Shown here in pieces: positions 23,023 through 37,491 of a stretch of 64,000 nt of DNA. The notes beneath the pieces were generated by a model. That model saw only the letters and a program-made list of their open reading frames with translations. It was not told the DNA's origin and made no database searches. The translations under genes were made by a program, and so were the position numbers. The number at the start of each line of letters is the position of its first letter. Positions within the stretch are counted from its first letter, which is position 1. Source of the DNA: Trifolium pratense (lineage: Eukaryota > Streptophyta > Magnoliopsida > Fabales > Fabaceae); the NCBI RefSeq assembly GCF_020283565.1, contig NC_060060.1, forward strand, positions 25,420,001 through 25,484,000. The letters are read 5' to 3'.

Positions 23023-24510
23023 GTTGAACTCACAAGACAATCATTATTGATATATACATACATACAATACTCATATACACATTTCTCCAATTTGAATTTG
23101 AATTCATATATCATAACAAAATTTGGGCCCTCCACCCCACATTGATAGTTACACCGACCCTTTTGGTTTCCCATGCATCATTTGATTGTCTGCATTCATC
23201 ATTCTTTCAAAAGGCTATCAAATTATTCCATCTTTTTACTCTTTGATAGCCTCCAACTGTAAGCAACTAGGTCATACTCCCACTCAACCCGGCAAAATAT
23301 TACCCATCTTAGATATCCATTTCCTTAGTTTTCAAAACTTCCAAAACCCCTAATAATCAACTATATATCTTCCACTATCTTCCCCTAATAATGGTCATGA
23401 CAACTGTATGAGTGGTGAAAATGGTTCTTCAAATCATAGGAAAAAAAGAAGAAACTCTTCCTTGATGGAGAGTTTAAGATCCCTAATTTTCTTACATGTC
23501 ACTCTAAAAAAAGTAGATATAATTCGAGTTGCTAGAATTAATTCTAATTTTGGCCAAAAATTCTTTTGATAACCACTTCTAAAGACAATTGAACACTGAT
23601 TTTCGTTTTCCCTTTCTTGATCCTAATTCTGTTTCCCCCATTTTGTCTCCTAACCCCTTCCCCCAACTTGGCAAAGTTATTTTTTTTCATAGAATTTAAG
23701 AATTAATGAAGAGTTTCTTTGCACTATCCAAACAAAAAAATTCAATTGAAAATTTTGAAATGCCTCTAATTTTCAATTATATCTATCCAAACTCTTTCTT
23801 AAAATTTTGGACACAAATGTGTGTTAAAATGTAGATTCTAATTATTAGGTTATATGTAGGTGTAGATGAATCATGTTGGATTGACAACTATAGTAAATGT
23901 TTTTTGATAAAATAATTTAGTAACTAGAAATTCACATCTTGGGATGAATAAGTAGAGAATTCTAAATTTGAAGTTCGGCCCCTACATTTATAATGTGATA
24001 TCTCTAACTGGGTTATGATAATGGGAATATACTCCATTTATTTGTGTTTTAGTACACCATTCCTTATAAAAAAAATGAGGCCTGATCCACATCAAATTAA
24101 GGCATGCAGGAAATGATTAAAGCTCACAATGATTATTTCATCTAAAAAAAGGTCTATAATTGTACATAATTGCAACCCAAATGACACTTGATAAACCTAA
24201 AATCACGGCTAAACTAATCTAATCACAAGCCACTAATCACTTGATGACATTTTAGTTATGCTTTTGCAATCTAAAATAATAAAAATTAGGTAGAGTAAGA
24301 CAAGCAAACATTCCAAATTGTACAAAGTACAAACAGAGAAAAAAGTATTGAAAGAAGGTTGGAAATCAAATCCAGAGGGAAAACAAAACAAGCAAAATCT
24401 AACATATTTCCCTTTTCATAGTTTCTAATTAATTATAACTAATTCAACATGAAACAAATTAACTAGAAATCAATTTTACATTATATCATAATCATCACAA
24501 AGGGACATTA
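23023..24510. other. 3' flank of the BIG GRAIN 1-like gene
   Basis: AT-rich, no gene or repeat supported. The sequence just left of 24527 would have been the original C-terminal codons and 3' UTR of the neighbouring gene before the short insertion described separately. Confidence 0.4.
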
Positions 24511-24526
24511 GAAATTGTTGCTCCTC

Positions 24527-24629
24527 CTTTTTTCTTATAAAAAAAAACTCGGCATATCTGAGGAGTTCAATCCCACCGTCGGTTTACGAGGCGCGCCATT
24601 TAAAGAAGTTCGGTATGGACTAGACCACC
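24527..24629 (-). mobile_element. Short SINE-like retroposed insertion at the 3' end of the BG1-like gene
   Basis: About 103 bp flanked by the near-perfect 15-bp duplication GAAATTGTTGCTCCT (24511-24525) and GAAATCGTTGCTCCT (24630-24644). On the minus strand it starts GGTGGTCTAGTCC, contains GTGGGATTGAACTCC (B-box-like) and ends in T/A-rich sequence. The size, long TSD and tRNA-like boxes suggest a SINE or tRNA-derived retroposon. It supplies the last codons and stop of the host reading frame. Confidence 0.7.
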
Positions 24630-25504
24630 GAAATCGTTGCTCCTCTCTTGATATTATCCATGTTGGTAGTTTCATAGACAGGTAAACCACTTGAATAGTG
24701 ACTCAATTCATAGTTTTGCAATTCAAACAGATCAGAACTTGAATCACTTTCAGCACCATCATCAATTTCATTGAATTTTCTTATAACCTTTTCCTCTTCT
24801 ACTGCTAAGAATTTTTTGTCCACCAACTGTTTGTAGTTATTATCCAACAAAGTTGAGTCTCTCTTTTTCTTATCATCCCAACAAAACTCACTTTGCAAAG
24901 TGTTTGATGGTTTCTTGAAAGAAAATTCATTCTTTTGATCAGATAATAAGGTTTTGAATTCCTTGCACCCTTTTGTTGGAGTTTGTACATAAGGAGGAGT
25001 TCGAAAACCCGAGTTTAAAGAGTAAATAGTCCTTGAATCTGCAGTGCTAGAGCTTCTGAAATGACTAATGCTACTTCTTCTCCTTCTTCTTCCACCGGGA
25101 CTCTCGTCTTCGTCTTTCATGGATTGTGAACTTGATTTTGATTTCTTCTTTTTAGATGTTGATTGATTGAAAAGAGAGTTCAAGAAACTTGCGAGTCGAC
25201 CACCCGGTGAACTAGGTTGTTTGTTGTGTTTCTTCTCTTTCACTTGTTTTTGATCAACCCCTCCATTAAATTGTTGTGGAAGTAAGCTTCTCATTGGCAT
25301 GTCTAAGCTTATTCTTCCTTTATGTCCAAACCTTTCTTCTCTTACCATCTTTTGTGTGGAGCCAGTAGTGTATCCAATAACTTCATTGTATCCTGAGAAG
25401 TATCTTGATGCTTCAAACACATCAAGTTCACCAGAATCATTTCTTCTGTGGAATGATCTCTTGTGATTCATTTCTTGGTCTACAATAAGTCCTGCTAGGG
25501 ACAT
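24620..25504 (-). CDS. BIG GRAIN 1-like protein
   Basis: Single-exon gene, 294 residues, starting at the first ATG of the frame (25504, MSLAGLIVDQE); the frame extends upstream only through non-ATG codons. Family landmarks: SGELDVFEASRYFSG at residues 24-38, PGGRLASFLNSLF at about 100-112, a Ser/Lys/Arg-rich middle with RRRRRSSISHFRSSS, and near the C-terminus SDSSSDLFELQNYEL followed by LPVYETT. These define the plant BIG GRAIN 1 family. The rice founding member promotes auxin response and transport and enlarges grains; the role here is by family only. There is no signal peptide or membrane span, so the protein is soluble or peripheral. The last two residues (VV) and the stop come from the adjoining retroposed insertion; the duplicated flank shows that the frame once continued ATISNVPL then stop. 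A TATA box lies about 220 bp upstream. Confidence 0.9.
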   Translation of the reverse strand: MSLAGLIVDQEMNHKRSFHRRNDSGELDVFEASRYFSGYNEVIGYTTGSTQKMVREERFGHKGRISLDMPMRSLLPQQFNGGVDQKQVKEKKHNKQPSSPGGRLASFLNSLFNQSTSKKKKSKSSSQSMKDEDESPGGRRRRRSSISHFRSSSTADSRTIYSLNSGFRTPPYVQTPTKGCKEFKTLLSDQKNEFSFKKPSNTLQSEFCWDDKKKRDSTLLDNNYKQLVDKKFLAVEEEKVIRKFNEIDDGAESDSSSDLFELQNYELSHYSSGLPVYETTNMDNIKRGATISVV

Positions 25505-25725
25505 GGTGCAGTGAGTCTTTTTTATGGTTTTTGCAAGTTTTGAAACTTGAATCAAGTTATGCAAAAGTGTTTGTTTAGTAGAGGGTGAAGTATGATGAGG
25601 AATATGCTACAAGAGGATGAAGCTATTTCAAGAATGGTAAGATGATATCAAAGGGTTTGAAATGATTGAGAGTAGTGTAGTATGATGGTCAGTTTAGAAT
25701 AATCAAACATTAACTCTAGCCATGA

Positions 25726-25732
25726 TTTTATA
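25726..25732 (-). promoter_or_regulatory. Probable TATA box of the BG1-like gene
   Basis: Minus-strand TATAAAA about 220 bp upstream of the ATG, at a reasonable distance for a 150-190 nt leader. A G-box (CACGTG, 25824-25829) lies a further 95 bp upstream. Both are motif matches only. Confidence 0.45.
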
Positions 25733-27312
25733 TGATGAGGAGGAGTTTTGTGTGGGACCAACATGATGTGAATATGTGAATTAAATTCTCACAATTCCGA
25801 TCAAATGTATTTTTGGTGTTCGACACGTGTTGTTGTTCAACACTAATACTGATCATGTAGTTACATTTAATCACTTCTATATTTTAAAATTAATATTAAT
25901 CATTGAAGCACTGACATAAACTCCAACATCAGACAAAACATTGACACTAACACACCAATAATAATTTGAGAAAATGAATCAATTGAATTGAATCACATGT
26001 ATTGTGTCAATGTCCGGTATGCCTTCGATCACACGTTCACATTGGCACATAGACCACACAAGACATATACTACGTAGTGTCATGTCCGGTGTATGTGTCC
26101 GTGTTAGCATAAAGAAGAAAGTGAGGTATATATAAGTGGGAAACAGTGATTTAATCCATCTGATGCTTTAAACACCAGAAGTTTGTGTTAGAGATTGTGG
26201 GGAGCAAAGAGCTGTGTTTCATTGGATTCTATATGTTTCAATTGGTTTGAAATGGAATTTGAGTGTCGAGTGGTTGTTTGCTATGGATATCCATCAATTG
26301 GTCATGGTCATGTGGCCATGATGATCATGTATATGTATGTACATAATACAATCTAACAAACCATACTATGTTTATATCATTATACAGATGAACAATAATT
26401 ATCACTTAGATCCCACCATAATTTTGAGAGCTTCAAAGTCACTCTAAAACAAATTAAAAGTAATTGCTTGGAGAGTAATTTCTTTTGACTATGATAGATT
26501 TACTATGGCCCATTAATATCTCAATGCCTCCTCTTTATGTTAATTTCATAACAAAGAACTTTTAATTTTCATCATATTAAGTCACTATTAGTGGTTAATA
26601 TTTCAATTTCCAACTACTGGCAGGTCCAAATATAGAGCTATAGCTATAATAGTAGAAACATAGATAGTTTAATTAAGATAAGAAGATAGAAAATGTCTTG
26701 AGTCTTATCATATAAATCATTAAAATTAAATTTCAATTTTTTTGTATAAGTATCATCATGTGGAAGGTAATATGTCATGAACCCACCAAAGGAGCAAAGA
26801 ATAATGGTGGTATAGCCTTTTTCAGTGCAAAGAACTTTATGAACTACACACACATGCATACTTAGTATAATCAACTTTATTTAAAATAGTATAATCAACT
26901 TTAATTTTCTTTTTGACTTATTTTCATGTAACGTCTGTCCTTTATTATATAGTTAATGTCTGATTTTTGTCCTCTAATAACTTTTTTAACGAATCTGATT
27001 GCTCAACTTTTAATTAAACTGTTACAAATAATAGGTTCCTCTCTATATATCATTTTTATTTTGAATTATTAAAAACTCTTAAATTTTCAAAATTTGTTAA
27101 AAAATTTGATAAATTGAATCGATTAAAATTATTTTAAATATTTTTCTACCCAAAGATCTCTCATAAAAAATATTAAATTTCACTCAAAATATAAAAAAAT
27201 TCCAACACCTTGCAAAATCATTTAAATTTTATCATTCTTTCACTAAATTTCAAACCACTAATAATCTAAACTAAAAAATTATTTCATATCTTAAGTCTGT
27301 CGACTGTCGTAA
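25733..27312. other. Upstream region of the BG1-like gene, no other gene seen
   Basis: No ORF with family resemblance and no transposon termini recognised. It contains the G-box at 25824-25829. GTCCGGT/GTGTCCG words recur around 26010-26100 without clear meaning. Confidence 0.4.
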
Positions 27313-27314
27313 CA

Positions 27315-27639
27315 ATACTCATTCCAAATCAAATTTCGGTCATTTTTATAAGGAACACTTTGAAAAAATCGCACAAACCAATTAAACACATTGTAATTAA
27401 ATGGTTATTTTCATTTAATACTCAAATAAATTTAAATTTATTTCATGTATACCCTTATTTAATTACTCTTAATTCAACTAACTTATTTATTTTTAATATT
27501 CTCTCATAATAAATAAGGACATAAGTGAAATTAAAGGTTTAAAACATTTGAAAATTGGTCAAATTTTCTTATAAAAATGACCAATTTTTTTTTCCAAAAA
27601 TGTTTATTATAAAAAGGACACGTCGACAGGAGGGAGTAT
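27315..27639. mobile_element. Degenerate Stowaway-type MITE
   Basis: The right end (reverse strand) reads TACTCCCTCCTGTCGACGTG. The inner inverted repeats GGTCATTTTTATAAGGAA (about 27339) and GGTCATTTTTATAAGAAA (reverse strand, near 27585) pair. The left terminus is eroded, so its limit is approximate. Confidence 0.5.
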
Positions 27640-28908
27640 AAGCAAAAAGAGTACCGCTATATGGTACGACTAACTCGGTGCACGAACCGCACGACATGTT
27701 CAACCGCATGCAATTTTCTTTGTTAATGGGCTGATATATGTTGTTTTGTGTGTTTAATATACATGTATAAAAATTAAAAAACTAAACAATTATCAAATTA
27801 AAAAATATCAAACATATCCAAGAAACAAACGGTGATGTGATGGATGGCTGTAAGATATCCACCGTTCAATATTAGTGGGTGAGGTAAGGCTTTGGAGAAC
27901 ACAGTAAGTGAAAACATGTTTGTGGTTTCTCATATAATAATCAAGCTGAGATAAAATTTGTCATTTTGAGTGAAAATTTTAAGAAAAGTAAAGCAAAATA
28001 CAACCTTAACTTGGGTCGTACAATATTGACGACAAAGTGTGTCGTACATTTAAGCATTTCCCAAGCAAAAAAGACCATGTTTTGTGGACATGAACATAAA
28101 CAAATCTAACTTTATCATCATATTTAATGTTGTAAGTATTAAAATACCTTCAATTAATGTTCTCATAAAATAAAAATAATAAAAAATAATTGTTTGGAAA
28201 ATGCTATTGTCTTTTATTACAAAAAATATAAATGAGGTTAATTAACTTTGAATTAACCAAAACATTGAGCTAAACTTGTTAATGAGTTCACCCTAAGACA
28301 AATCATTCAGAAGAACCCAAATTTGATTTCGAGTAGGAACATTTTTTAGACAGACTTTACTTACCTCGTGGTCGAATTTTGAATTATCGAATCACTTTTC
28401 CTTTAGAAAACAGATGATTAATACCATAAAAAACTTTGCACTATCAATGATAGATATTAATGAAGTAGCAAGGCTAAAATTGTGTTGCAATTTTATAACA
28501 TCAAAATATTGTTGGCCGATTTTCTTATGAAACCACTTTCTTAAAGGCCATACTTCTATGAAAATTTGGTTCCCTCATATACTTTTTCTAGTATCCCAAA
28601 GTTCACCCATCATTCACGTTGATTGGAACCCCCTACTATCGTTTGGATAAAATATAATACTGATTACTGATGAATGGTAAAGTCTAATGTTCACGAGTGA
28701 CTTAGAAATTTTCAAATTACAGTAGAGCAACTTTTATGTGTAGTTTTTCGGTAATTTTGGGAGCTGCAATGCATGCAGCATGCTATTGAAATATAGTTTT
28801 AAGAGGCTAGATAAATTTATTATGTAACTCCATTTACATGATTTGGTCCTTTTAAAAATTTCAACATGGTTATATATTGATAAAATATGAACTCAAGATG
28901 GTTGCTTG
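27640..28908. other. Intergenic DNA, nothing recognised
   Basis: AT-rich; no coding, RNA or repeat signal that I can support. Confidence 0.4.
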
Positions 28909-30018
28909 TAGGGGTGTGCATGGTTTGGAAACCACACCACACCACACCTAACCTAATTGATGGTTTTGGTTCTAAACCAAAACATTTTCAATGACAAATC
29001 GGTTATTTTTTAAAACTAATTTGGATTTGGTTATTAATCAGATCGAAACCAATTTATAACCGGTTTGTAATAAAATTTAGGTTATTCACACGATCCAATT
29101 TTAAAGAGGTTTTTTACTTAAACTAATTTTTTTTATTAGTTGATTAAAAAAAATAGATTTATTAATTATTTTAAAAACATAATTTTTCATTAATTTTATG
29201 ATTGAATTGGTTTATAATCAACCCACAAAGTTTTTTTTCTAAACCCAAATTATTTTTTACTTAGCCGAAAACTTGTTTTTTATATTGTTTTAAAAAAAAA
29301 AATTATTATTTAAAAAAAGAGTAATTTTTAAAATTAAAAAAATCTGATTTTTAAATACAAAAGAAACTAATATTTATTATAGGAAAAAAATTAAAATACG
29401 AAACTTTTGAAAACTAAAAACATTAAAAACTGATTTTTTAGTTATTTTTAAAAAAACTGATTTTTTTAATTATTTTTAAAAAACTGATTTTTTTAAAAAC
29501 TAAAAACTGATTTTTTTTATTATTTTTAAAATAATTATTAAAAGTCTGATTTTTAAAATAAAATAATAATAAAAGAGTATGAGTTGTTGGTGGCGGCCGG
29601 CTGCCGTGAAAGTCGCCGGAGATCCGCAGGAAACCGCCACCCGTCGCCGTGAAAGTCGCCGGAGGTCCGCCGGAAACTGCCACCCACCACCATTCCGGCC
29701 GAAGCGCCGCCGCGCCGGCCACCGGTGGTCCGGCGTTGACCTCCGGCCCTCCACCACCTCTTTTAATTAATTATTTTATTATATAATAAACAATTTAAAA
29801 AATTGAAGATTGGACCTGAATTAGTTATTGGTCCTGAATTTTCAAACCAATTCCAAACCAATTCCAAACCAAATAACAAAATGTGGTTATGGTTTATAAT
29901 TTGTGTTTTTTTATTGGAGTGGTGTGGTTTTTTTTTTAAATAGATTTTGCAAACAAAGATTGGATATGGATTGGTTAGTAATTTGGTTAAGGATAGCCAA
30001 ATTTTTTGCACACCCCAA
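28909..30018. mobile_element. hAT-type non-autonomous element with a GC-rich core
   Basis: Termini TAGGGGTGTGCA (left) and TTGGGGTGTGCA (right, reverse strand) are flanked by gttgcttg and gctccttg, which match at 6 of 8 positions (an eroded 8-bp TSD). The interior is AT-rich, with ACCAATTCCAAACC repeats near the right end and a sharply bounded GC-rich block at 29580-29760. No transposase is visible. Confidence 0.6.
29580..29760. repeat. GC-rich island with a 43-bp tandem duplication
   Basis: About 180 bp of very GC-rich DNA in strongly AT-rich surroundings. GCCGTGAAAGTCGCCGGAG occurs at about 29602 and again 43 bp on, each followed by a CCGCCGGAAAC-like or CCGCAGGAAAC-like word. Open frames exist on both strands but resemble no family. 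It may be a captured GC-rich gene piece or a simple-sequence expansion. Confidence 0.7.
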
Positions 30019-32699
<2,681 letters not shown>

Positions 32700-32708
32700 A
32701 AAAATGAA

Positions 32709-33082
32709 GGATAAATACATTCAGAGATCCTTTAAGTTTCTCATCTGTAACAGATATGTCCTTTAATTTTTTTATGTAATAAATATGTCATTTAAGTTTT
32801 TAATTTATTGCACCGTTACACTTCCAAACTCTGTTACAAAAGCTCTTACATAACTGTTAACTTAATGAGATGAAATTGAACGCCGCTTCTTGTTATTTGG
32901 AAGCCAAAACGCAGTATTCACTACCACTTCATTAAGTTATTCTAGTATTTTTGTAACGGAGAATAACTTGAAGGGTAACAGTGCAATAAATTAAGAAACT
33001 TGATTTCTATTTATTACCTAAAAAACTTAAAGACCTATTTGTTACAAAAGCAAAACTTAAAGACCTATGGAGGTATTTGACC
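32709..33082. mobile_element. Mutator-type MITE
   Basis: 374 bp with imperfect inverted ends: GGATAAATACATTCAGAGAT on the left and GGTCAAATACCTCCATAGGT on the right (reverse strand), both continuing into TTTAAGTTT and TGTAACA words. It is flanked by AAAAATGAA and AAAATTGAA, a 9-bp duplication with one change. No coding capacity. Confidence 0.65.
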
Positions 33083-33091
33083 AAAATTGAA

Positions 33092-35280
33092 TTATGGAAA
33101 TTAACTTTCCAAAAGTTTAAAAATTGGATATGTATATAGGGTGTACTCGAGTTGGATCTCTAACCAAGTTAGACTTTACTTATTTCTCGTCGTAACTATA
33201 AATTACTAAGGACTTTCCACTAGGCTAAAATAAATAATTTAAAAAACATGGGAGGGTGGATTTGAAAATATAGGGGTGTAGGAAGCAATAGACATTTTAT
33301 GGCCTACCCGGAATCGATAGATCAAATCCAACACCAATAGCACCACGAGATGTGTTGTACTTGTAATCATCATCCTCATCTTGAACAGTAAACTTTTTCT
33401 ATAATCTTGGAAGATTCACAAGTTGTTTTCTTTAAATATGCACCATGCATTGTTAAAGTGGCCTTTAATGGACAAGGTTGCCCCAACAGCCTCATCTTTT
33501 AGAGCTAATGTTATGTTATGTTTGATTTTCTTGATACCTTTTTACCAAAACGACAATGGATCATAAATTTATCATTGAAGCTTTTATTAATTAGAAGTGG
33601 AGTTTAGGTGGGTTTTAAGATTTATTGTAGACCCATATAAAGTCCCGGCTTAGATGTTATGAAGGCTTTTTTTTTTCTTTCAAACTTAATTAAAAACACT
33701 TATCATATAAGATTATTTGAATCTAACTTGTTTTTGGCCCATCAAGGACATGAAGTTAAAGCAAAGTCTCAATAGTGTCCCTACAACTAAAAACCTTGTT
33801 ATTGGGTTCAGGGACAAGCTGGGACTGAACAAACCAGAACTACAATTTAATCTTGGCCCAAAATGTGATTTTATTTTGTTGTCGAAAAAATTTGAGTTGA
33901 ATCTAACTTAATAGTAAAATATCGACGGGAGCTTCCCCCTTTCCCTTTTCTAATTTATCCATCGAGATAGATTTTTTCTTCGTATTTACTCATTTGGATG
34001 CAGAAAAAATAGTATTTTTCCCGCTTCATATAGGTCATTTGGAGGAGTATTATATTTAAGAAAAAATTGATTCATGAGAGATAGGTTAGGGATGCATGGA
34101 CATTTGGAGTGGCACTCAAGTGAATTGATATAACAATGATCCAACAAATTTTTATATATAGTTCATAGTGTAATTTCTTAAAATTGAGTTTCTTTAAAAA
34201 CAAACTTATGTCATATTATTATTAAAAAAAAGTAGTTATACAAATTGACATCAAACCAAAAACTTGAGGATTAGTCTCACTATAACTGCACTTCACAATC
34301 CGTGAGCTATTACATTAGGTAGTAGAAAACTCAATCAAACAAGTTGAGACAATAGAAAAAAGTAATGCTTACAATCTCTAATAATATAACTAAAAGGAGA
34401 CAAGTCACTATACGTCTTGTCTTGTATGTATAGCTCAATTGATTATTATCAAAAATAATATTAGAGTGGCCGGAATTCTAACCCTAATTTTTTCACGTTT
34501 GAGTCATTCTAACTACTAAACTATTAGATCCAAAAAAAACACACTATGTTTTTATTCTAAAGATGTAACTAATTAACATACAAAACTGGCTTATAAATTA
34601 AAATGATTGATATACTTGGAGTGGAACTCGAGTTACCTAATCAATGTCGACACAAAAGATCTTAGATGTTTAAGATATTATCTTAGAATTGGTAGACCTA
34701 TTAGGATGCACCCTCATTCGATTCTGGTTCCTCACAAGTACCCTCCAATGGGAAGCACCCTTTATGAGTTGGCCCTTCAATAATAATAAGAGAATTAAAA
34801 GATAAGGATAAGGAAATTAGAGAGGTTTGGATATGTGGGTACAAGAGAATGTGCAAGCAAATCTAATCTTAACAATCTGAATTAAATCATCTGGAGAGGA
34901 TTTCACAAATGGGTCTCATACAGTTGGATACTTCTTGGATTATGCATATAAACAATGTTCTTAGACAATTTTTCTTTCTAACTTTTTCAGAAATTAAATA
35001 AACGTGGCTTTACTAGATTCACATATAGTTCTAGATATCTCAAACACTTGGTAATGCCTTTTTTTTAATTTCCATAATGTTATGATGAAAATGTGTACTA
35101 AATATATATGGCCTTAAGCTCATGGAGCCGAGCAGCCATGTTTGAAATCAGGGAATTTCATGGATGAAACTCGAAATCCAAGGTTTACTACAAACAAACA
35201 GATTATGCACAAACAATTAATTATGAGATGAGATAGATATCTTTTAATTATGTTCAACAATACTTACAAAATAAAAATGT
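33092..35280. other. Intergenic DNA, nothing recognised
   Basis: AT-rich. At about 34430-34510 a GTATAGCTCAATTGATTATT start and GGCCGGAATTCTAACCC word hint at another degenerate tRNA-type SINE, but this is weak. No gene. Confidence 0.35.
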
Positions 35281-35406
35281 TTAATTTGTGGCTTAAATAT
35301 CACATTAGTCCTGTATGTTTTCGTTTTTTTTTTGTTTTAGTTCCTGTATGTTTTTTTTAAAAAAAACACTCCTTGCATGTCCAATTCTTTTTGGTTTTCG
35401 TCCCTC

Positions 35407-35680
35407 CCATCGTAAATAGATTATAGGGACGAAAGCGATAGAATCAAGTCTTAAAGTAGGAATTCTAATGAATTGAATAGAATTCGGTACAAGTGAGATT
35501 ATGCAAAGATAAATTGAGAGTTGTTTTTGAGAGAAGAAGATAATTTTTCATTCATTGATTTGTTTTTCAAAGTGAGACACAATGCCTTTAAATACAACCC
35601 TAAAGGATAAAAATGTAAAATGACATAAAATAAACTATTATTTAAAATAAACTATTAATCTAATATTATTTCCTGTTACA
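35407..35680 (-). repeat. LTR-like block between 44-bp direct repeats
   Basis: The 44-bp stretch with CTTGCATGTCCAATTCTTTT occurs at about 35364-35407 and again at 35682-35725. The block between reads, on the minus strand, like an LTR: it starts TGTAACAGG, has a TATTTAAAGG promoter-like word and CTTCTTCTCTC. A 44-bp flanking duplication is far too long for an LTR-element TSD, so a local rearrangement must also have occurred. Confidence 0.4.
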
Positions 35681-36318
35681 CCTTGCATGTCCAATTCTTT
35701 TTGGTTTTCGTCCCTCCCATCGTAAAAATGTTGACGTGACTAATGACGTGACATGTGGCATCCTGACGTGGCAAATGAAGGATCAAAACCAAAAAAATAT
35801 TATTACTGAAGGACCAAAACCAAAAAATAACGTTTAAAATCCCAAAAAAAAACCATAAAAAAATTGTATTTAATTGATATGCACTGACGGTGTAAAATAG
35901 TTTTACACTGTCAGCTAATATCAACCATGTTTTCCACCACATCACCCACTTCACCCTACTTTCTTGACATGACATGACAAAATGATGGTTATTTATTGGA
36001 CGATCGTGTTTACTTTAACGTCGGTGCATATAAATTAAACTCAAAAAAATTTGTTTTTACTTTAACGTTTTTTAATTTTAAAAATAAATAAAAAAACAAC
36101 TTTTTTTATATAAGACAAGTTATATTATTAACAACTTTTTAGTGCCTTAATGGTCACTTGTTATTTGTTTGTGCAATATTAAGACAAAGTTTGGATTAGC
36201 TTATTTTTGAGCTTATGCAATATAAATTAGGTTTTATGCTATTTTATAAATTCACACTAGTGAAAATTATATTTTTATAAGCTATTTTATCATAAACTAC
36301 ATTGAAAAACTTATAATA

Positions 36319-36662
36319 CTCCCTCCGTTTCAAATTAATTGACGTGTTAGAAAATTTTATTTTTTTTCAAATTACTTGTCTTTTTGATAATCTAAGGTTA
36401 TATTTTGTCTATTATACCCTCATGTAAATTCCAAATATTTAGGAGTAGTTGTTGAAACCGAAAACGATTTAATATATATTTGAAAAACTAATTTTTTTTG
36501 GTACATAACATATTAAATTTATTGGAAAGAGAAAGTGTGTGCACAAAAAAAAAATATTGGTGAATTAAAATAAGGGTATAATAGGAAAATAAGGTGCAAA
36601 AATAAACTTTCTTAATTTCTTGTTTTTTTTCTAAATCGTCAAGTAATTTGAAATGGAGAGAG
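36319..36662. mobile_element. Stowaway-type MITE nested in the Mutator-like element
   Basis: The ends CTCCCTCCGTTTCAAATTAA and CTCTCTCCATTTCAAATTAC (reverse strand) are inverted, flanked by TA on both sides (36317-36318 and 36663-36664). 344 bp, non-coding. Confidence 0.82.
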
Positions 36663-37491
36663 TAATACATAAAAATTGTATAAGTTGTTTGCATAATCTC
36701 AAAAATAAGCTAATACAAACAGAGCCTAATTTGATGTGTTATTTTAATCACACTGGCATTATAGCCAGATTTTTTAGCATGTCCTAAACCAATTTTAGCA
36801 CACTGTGTGCAAGTTTTTACACTATAGGCTTATGAATTTTAAAATTTTAGCACTCTTATATATATATATATATATATTAAATTTTGTTTTTTATCTGAAA
36901 AAAAATTGGTTTTTTTTAAAAGTAAAAAACGTTAAAAAATTGTTTTTGTTTTTTTTAGGGATTTTGTTTTTTTGGTTTTGGTTCTTCATTTGCCATGTCA
37001 CATGTCACGTCATTAGCCACATCAGCATTTTTGAGATGGGAGAGACGAAAACCAAAAGGAATTGGACATGCAGGGAGCGTTTAAAAAAAATACAAGGACT
37101 AAAATAAAAAAAAAACGAAAACATACAGAGACTAATGCGATATTGAAACCTTAATTTGTCTAGTTAATTATAGAAATGCTATGTGGAATATTTTTAATTA
37201 CAAATAAATGAAATTAATTCAGTCGGCATGTCATGTAGGTTGATTCTAATGAAAGAAGGAGGTAAACAACGGAATCTTAACATTACAAGGGGAAATCACA
37301 ATATTTAAATATTTAAAAAAATCCAAAAATATTGTATTTTTCTGCTTTTATTTTAACAGTGCTACTAAGATATTTTCTAAAGGGACAGTTGAAAATCCAC
37401 TTTTGATCCTGAAAGCAAAAGAACACTAAAAACAAGGAAAAAGGCTATCCGGTTAGCTCTAACATCTACTTTTTTTTTGAAGAAGAAGAGT

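Larger units (their letters stand above)
35290..37150. mobile_element. Mutator-like element (GGCTTAAATAT type) with nested insertions
   Basis: 1861 bp flanked by the perfect 9-bp duplication TTAATTTGT (35281-35289 and 37151-37159). The ends GGCTTAAATATCACATTAGT and GGTTTCAATATCGCATTAGT (reverse strand) lead into inverted repeats that run on through GTATGTTTTCG, GCATGTCCAATTC, TTTTGGTTTTCGTC and CATGTGGCA words. Inside the left repeat sits a foreign 276-bp block between two copies of a 44-bp stretch, and the middle holds a Stowaway MITE. No transposase. Confidence 0.8.

Noticed and set aside
25505..25564. Upstream extension of the BIG GRAIN 1-like frame by 20 codons
   Set aside because: It contains no ATG; it starts at TTG, and family members begin near the MS-x-x-GL motif.
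29438..29770. Arg/Gly/Pro-rich open frames on both strands
   Set aside because: Produced by the GC-rich tandem island; several frames are open at once and none resembles a known protein.
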